Below are positions 8,501 to 9,192 of a stretch of 9,192 bases of DNA, piece by piece. Numbering within the stretch: the stretch's first letter is position 1; every line of letters starts with the position of its first letter. Both the position numbers and the translations under genes were made by a program. Origin of the DNA: an uncultured Methylococcaceae bacterium (GTDB lineage Bacteria; Pseudomonadota; Gammaproteobacteria; Methylococcales; Methylomonadaceae); the NCBI GenBank assembly GCA_903873045.1, contig CAIQND010000194.1, positions 1-9,192 of the forward strand, given 5' to 3'. The notes under the pieces were generated by a model that saw only the letters and a program-made list of their open reading frames with translations, ran no database searches and was not told the origin of the DNA.

Positions 8501-8810
8501 CCTCCAATAAAAGGCGTTGCTGCGGGTCTAGTGTTTCTGCTTCTCGAGGTGAAATGCCAAAAAACAAAGCATCCATTTCATCCAACGGTTGCTGTAAAAA
8601 ACCACCTTGCTTAACATAAACCTTACCTGGCTTAGCTGGATTTGGGTCATAAAAACGTTTGATATTCCAGCGGTCTTTAGGGACTTCAATAATGCCGTCT
8701 TTCCCTGAACATAACAGATTCCATAAGGCTTGGGCTGAGTCTGCATTTCCTGGGAAACGGCAGCCGATACCAATAATGGCTAGAGGTTGGTTGATGATGG
8801 ACAATTGCAT
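2526..8810 (-). CDS. Single-module type I polyketide synthase, KS-AT-DH-ER(degenerate)-KR-ACP
   Basis: Cytoplasmic megasynthase of 2094 residues that condenses acyl units by decarboxylative Claisen chemistry. KS (about 8-430) has Cys182 in DTACSSS, His317 in EAHGTG and His355 in NIGH. AT (about 535-830) has Ser626 in GHSVGD and His730 in LAYHS. Its specificity box LAYH matches neither the malonyl (HAFH) nor methylmalonyl (YASH) consensus, so extender choice is open. The post-AT linker is YPWQRERYW (873-881). DH (about 895-1165) has His927 in HEVQGLVILP and Asp1087 in HPTVLDAA. A structural KR half lies at 1170-1390, a degenerate ER at 1400-1715, and a complete KR at 1732-1965 (GAFGGFG 1741-1747, LDD 1826-1828, Lys1846, Ser1870, Tyr1883, Asn1887). 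ACP (about 2010-2085) has Ser2045 in LGLDSL. KS begins almost at the N-terminus and the protein ends just after ACP, so docking domains and a thioesterase are absent. This suggests iterative, stand-alone use. The ATG at 8810 is the only plausible start: a stop lies 13 codons upstream with no other start between, and a weak AGAAGAG precedes it. Confidence 0.97.
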   Translation of the reverse strand: MQLSIINQPLAIIGIGCRFPGNADSAQALWNLLCSGKDGIIEVPKDRWNIKRFYDPNPAKPGKVYVKQGGFLQQPLDEMDALFFGISPREAETLDPQQRLLLEVAWEALEDAGLIASQLAGSNTGVFMGGFMMDHLTSQTNAFNRHLINTHSAVSFSQTLLSARLAYMLDLRGPCFTMDTACSSSLVAIHQASQALWRGECNLALVGGVNVMYKQETPMTMAKGQFLAADGRSKSFDARGDGYGRGEGAGVVILKPLAQAQADGDLIYATVVATGINQDGRTDGITVPNPKAQAALITTVLKQANVSTDKLVYIEAHGTGTNIGDPYECQALGEALQKPTENPCWVGSLKANIGHLEAAAGIAGLIKAALCLNNKQIPPVANLQTPNPGIPFEELGLRLPRCVEVLPEHEEGVYAGVNSFGYGGTNAHALLHQFLPTTIKPQKTTQNFYFLPLSARSEKALQALAGRYAHFIAEDNHDLGDICYSAATRREHHRYRLGLIAESRDALQQQLTVFADGQGQHLLSAKSSTDLSQAVFVMTGMGPQWWAMGQELFQQEPVFKATVERCDEIFQSIAGWSILEEMQKTEEESKISETQIAQPANFVLQVGLFELWRSKGFEPAAIVGHSVGDVSAAYTSGVLCLEDALAVSFHRSRLQKKLSGRGKMLAAGLSCHDAQELLTQYDEDKVSFAAINSPSSVTLSGDSDILENIAAELESKEIFNRFLRVELAYHSPIMAEIRDELLDSLKEIKPVLPTIPLYSTVTGKRVDSVLYDGEYWYQNMRQPVLFADVIVALAEEGHKLFLEIGPHPVLGASIKEMLNHAKVRGQVVTSLKRAQPESLTFYQALAELFCLGLVPNWQKFYPEGGQFVRLPLYPWQRERYWLESEASLFDRLGDDNDHPLLGHRQNTPLPTWQQPLNSQYLPWLPEHEVQGLVILPGAAYIECALQLQRLVHSAHGCVIENIAFQRALVIDELDEPVLRSEYDSDTRQFKIYSCAHNSKHWLLHALGYLSTLPPTPQKALSLDTLRSQCQKPIAVEVLYARLAKRNLHYGKAFRPIQQVFRGEDQILVKIQAQIPVTSYALHPTVLDAAFQSLIGIVDAEDERSFIPVALGHMDFYQSPCENLWAYSQIKQRNANTITADICLCDDNGELLVVIKDLRCQALASNMQQRSIDNWFYQIVWEPKALEEKPALNTGWLLFMDSKGVAEASLVKLQQTGEQRIVKVYVGDEFRQLDSNSFSIRPQHQDDMICLMTEVKSYELQNMLFAWSLDLDAGLDVDGTLMATTLLYCAKTYMSAVANKDLVRLFVLSSGAQSLAKAPVINAAQATVVGLTRVITSEYTINCRTIDIDNCKNAQTLELLAEELLINDEEREIVFYQGQRFAYRLQHWQNPYKQENLPLTGNDAFSLQQDQKQFFWQQTDRLLLAQNELELHIDYAVLSPDFNVGQETLIPVYGQISRSNHKEYKANQSVIALLPITTLSSYRKVVLGDVCILKTEKTSLFNGIARALTKNPQPSIPEQVFYAASLLDFARAWYALEHIAQLQSDDAVLIHASEDNSDLAAVQVALIKTKKVVATYQSTQKHLALKALGITQCFSVEEEHFIQHIAQTHPLGFDVIINHLSAEVAGKTLILAKPFAKVIMNVGNQLQQYKNFQLITLDMPLLAQQHPIIYRQLLQEVLTAFNKSLLQPLTIEVLSANQFEQALALCKQQKIALNIGASHSITAKARKNNGLNLKAGSYLITGAFGGFGLKLALWLAKNGVKHLVLVGRSGAASTEAKETLALLDDSGVQVMEVKVDISDGNQVADLIAKIQQEFPSLVGVFHTAAVLDDVMLVDLTAERLAEVMRPKALGAWHLHRHTETLNLEYFVLFSSISSILGKPGQSNYVAANNYLDQLAHYRQAKGLKALSINWGVLAEVGMAAKQGMDERLKQIGIDSFTADEAMQMLSIALNAPDAQLGLMHIDWQVFLYSNSNKIIALRYQHLLDTEWLAIESPLQSFYKELKAKNNNQEQQSYIIGLLVDWIANIMRLPTNSLDTDVPLNNLGLDSLMAVEIQGLIERGTGVSLSVLKIMQDNSIEQLADTLLVHLETQLKDEII
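2556..2783 (-). other. PKS domain: acyl carrier protein (ACP)
   Basis: Residues 2010-2085. The phosphopantetheine site is Ser2045 in LGLDSLMAVE. A single ACP ends the protein; nothing resembling a thioesterase or reductase follows, and no release enzyme is visible elsewhere in the window. No phosphopantetheinyl transferase gene is visible either. Confidence 0.94.
2916..3617 (-). other. PKS domain: ketoreductase (KR), B-type
   Basis: Residues 1732-1965 carry the catalytic half. The NADPH loop is GAFGGFG (1741-1747) and the active site is Lys1846, Ser1870, Tyr1883 (YVAAN) and Asn1887. LDD at 1826-1828 marks a B-type KR, which normally gives the 3-hydroxyl configuration used by DH. The matching structural half lies at residues 1170-1390 (4641-5303), before the ER region. 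Confidence 0.93.
3666..4613 (-). other. PKS domain: degenerate enoyl reductase (ER), probably inactive
   Basis: Residues 1400-1715, placed between the two KR halves where a PKS ER belongs. Collinearity with ER is visible in YALEHIAQLQSDDAVLIHA (1533-1551), LAAVQVA (1558-1564), KALGITQCF (1585-1593), GFDVIINHLS (1611-1620) and QLLQEVL (1671-1677). The dinucleotide-binding GGVG is replaced by DNSD (1554-1557). The lysine expected in the GKxD motif is Asn1643, while the later Asp appears kept as Asp1657. The first part (1400-1530) is also poorly conserved. The frame is intact, so this looks like loss of catalysis with the fold kept as a scaffold, not a pseudogene. The residue correspondence is by remembered consensus, not a computed alignment. 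Confidence 0.8.
5316..6128 (-). other. PKS domain: dehydratase (DH)
   Basis: Residues 895-1165, a double hot-dog domain. His927 sits in the HxxxGxxxxP motif and Asp1087 in HPTVLDAA; both catalytic residues are present. It should convert the beta-hydroxyacyl made by the B-type KR into a trans-enoyl chain. Confidence 0.92.
6321..7208 (-). other. PKS domain: acyltransferase (AT)
   Basis: Residues 535-830. Starts with the variant entrance motif GMGPQWWAMG (541-550) instead of the common GQG form. Nucleophile Ser626 is in GHSVGD (the usual motif is GHSxGE), the carboxylate-binding Arg is probably Arg651, and His730 completes the dyad. The specificity box LAYH (727-730) is atypical, so malonyl-CoA is a default guess only. 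Confidence 0.92.
7521..8810 (-). other. PKS domain: ketosynthase (KS)
   Basis: Residues 1-430 of the synthase. Opens with the KS entry motif AIIGIGCRFPG (11-21). The catalytic triad Cys182, His317, His355 is intact, so it should condense rather than only decarboxylate. It lies almost flush with the N-terminus (10 residues before it), leaving no room for a docking domain. Confidence 0.95.
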
Positions 8811-8870
8811 TTTTTGGCTCTTCTGATTTTGGCGTGGAGGATAAAATTATTAAAAAACAGTATAATACTT

Positions 8871-8883
8871 ACATTGAGCGGGT
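8871..8883 (+). repeat. Left arm of 13-bp perfect inverted repeat
   Basis: ACATTGAGCGGGT, exact reverse complement of 9036-9048. A perfect 13-mer pair within about 180 bases is unlikely by chance (well under 1% for this intergenic span). It lies 60 bases upstream of the synthase start codon. Confidence 0.9.
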
Positions 8884-8964
8884 ATGAAGAATCAAATATC
8901 ACGTATTTTACCTGCATTATTGCTGAAATTGGCGGATTTTAAAATCATGCTGTTTTTTGTTTAA
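8884..8964 (+). other. Short 26-codon frame starting directly after the left repeat arm
   Basis: ATG at 8884 follows the left arm with no gap and opens MKNQISRILPALLLKLADF, ending at TAA 8962. No good ribosome binding site is visible. It could be the truncated start of a transposase left in an internally deleted element, or chance. Not recognised. Confidence 0.2.
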
Positions 8965-9035
8965 AAATATGTTTATTTTTTATCGGTGATTTTAGCGGCA
9001 AAGTTTACTTTTTTCTCGTAATTTAAAAGAAGTCG

Positions 9036-9048
9036 ACCCGCTCAATGT
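9036..9048 (-). repeat. Right arm of 13-bp perfect inverted repeat
   Basis: ACCCGCTCAATGT on the plus strand, exact reverse complement of 8871-8883. It lies 41 bases before the rightward reading frame that starts at 9090, a distance typical of an insertion-sequence end to its transposase start. Confidence 0.9.
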
Positions 9049-9051
9049 CAG

Positions 9052-9079
9052 ATAATACGCTAAATTCCACTTTAAGCAA
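9052..9079 (-). promoter_or_regulatory. Candidate sigma-70-like promoter for the synthase operon
   Basis: Read on the minus strand: TTGCTT (9079-9074), a 16-base spacer, then TATTAT (9057-9052). Transcription would start near 9045, at the right arm of the inverted repeat, giving a leader of about 235 bases before the synthase ATG. A second, closer -10-like hexamer is TATACT at 8864-8859, with no convincing -35. On the plus strand, GATAAT (9051-9056) could serve the rightward gene. All are consensus matches in AT-rich DNA and therefore weak. Confidence 0.3.
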
Positions 9080-9089
9080 TTCTTAAAAA

Positions 9090-9192
9090 ATGACCACTTT
9101 TTCCTCATCTATTAACCTGCCTAATATTAAGGTAACTGACCAAGAAACTCTTGGTAATGGCGATATTATTGTGCGTGTAGAATGCTTGGAAA
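9090..9192 (+). CDS. Start of a rightward gene, possibly an ISL3-type transposase (cut by window)
   Basis: ATG at 9090 opens 34 codons without a stop to the window edge. An in-frame TAA at 9084 means no upstream extension. The peptide contains LPNIKVTDQE and GDIIVRVECLE. A leucine-proline start followed by beta strands, just before where a CxxC zinc motif would come, is the pattern of ISL3-family transposases. This resemblance is from memory and short, and the zinc motif lies outside the window. No Shine-Dalgarno sequence is seen. The repeat arm 41 bases upstream would fit as the element's terminal repeat. Otherwise it is simply an unidentified gene divergent from the operon. Confidence 0.45.
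   Translation, partial: MTTFSSSINLPNIKVTDQETLGNGDIIVRVECLE

Larger units (their letters stand above)
8868..9051. mobile_element. Possible MITE-like element with terminal inverted repeats and 6-bp flanking direct repeat
   Basis: The arms CTTACATTGAGCGGGT (8868-8883) and ACCCGCTCAATGTCAG (9036-9051) are inverted copies matching at 15 of 16 positions, 13 of them contiguous. Each arm is abutted on its outer side by ATAATA (8862-8867 and 9052-9057), as a target-site duplication would be. The interior is AT-rich and holds only a 26-codon frame. An alternative is that the right arm is the left end of an insertion sequence extending past the window, with the left arm a relic of another end. The ATAATA boxes are also nearly palindromic in context (GTATAATAC), so the duplication is suggestive, not proven. 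Confidence 0.4.

Noticed and set aside
8811..9089. Rho-independent terminator, riboswitch or tRNA in the intergenic region
   Set aside because: The only substantial inverted repeat has a loop of about 150 bases with no following U-tract, and no tRNA or riboswitch-like conserved core was seen.
1..9192. CRISPR array or tandem repeats
   Set aside because: No regularly spaced direct repeats were found by reading; only the paired arms near 8871 and 9036 stand out.

Overview
The window is an AT-rich bacterial segment (roughly 40% G+C by eye). It is dominated by one leftward, very tightly packed four-gene operon on the minus strand. In transcription order it holds a 2094-residue single-module type I polyketide synthase (8810 to 2526), a small secreted TPR protein (2529 to 1855), a LolD/MacB-type ABC ATPase (1862 to 1197) and an FtsX/LolC/MacB-type permease that runs off the left edge (from 1200). 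All three junctions overlap (4, 8 and 4 bases), so the genes are almost certainly co-transcribed and translationally coupled. The base composition, the LolD-like exporter and the secreted TPR protein suggest a Gram-negative bacterium. A gammaproteobacterium (for example a methanotroph or Legionella-like lineage) is my guess, not a demonstrated assignment.

The synthase reads KS-AT-DH-(structural KR half)-ER-KR-ACP. KS, AT, DH, KR and ACP all keep their catalytic or attachment residues. The ER-like region keeps the fold's landmarks in frame, but its NADPH-binding glycines are replaced (GGVG becomes DNSD) and the usual lysine appears to be asparagine. The enzyme should therefore make unsaturated rather than fully reduced acyl chains unless an enoyl reductase acts in trans. 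It has no docking domains and no thioesterase. That fits an iterative, stand-alone synthase whose product stays on the ACP until another enzyme takes it.

The three following genes look like an envelope export module: a periplasmic TPR protein plus an ABC transporter of the class that moves lipids or lipoproteins out of the inner membrane. The best-supported working idea is a system that makes a polyketide lipid and delivers it to the envelope, analogous in logic to cyanobacterial HglE plus DevBCA. The product and its destination are unknown.

To the right, 8811-9089 is noncoding or nearly so. It holds a 13-bp perfect inverted repeat (15/16 when extended), whose outer ends are flanked by the 6-bp direct repeat ATAATA. 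This looks like a roughly 184-bp MITE-like element or the end of an insertion sequence. From 9090 a rightward reading frame enters and runs off the window. Its first 34 residues resemble the start of an ISL3-type transposase, but only weakly.
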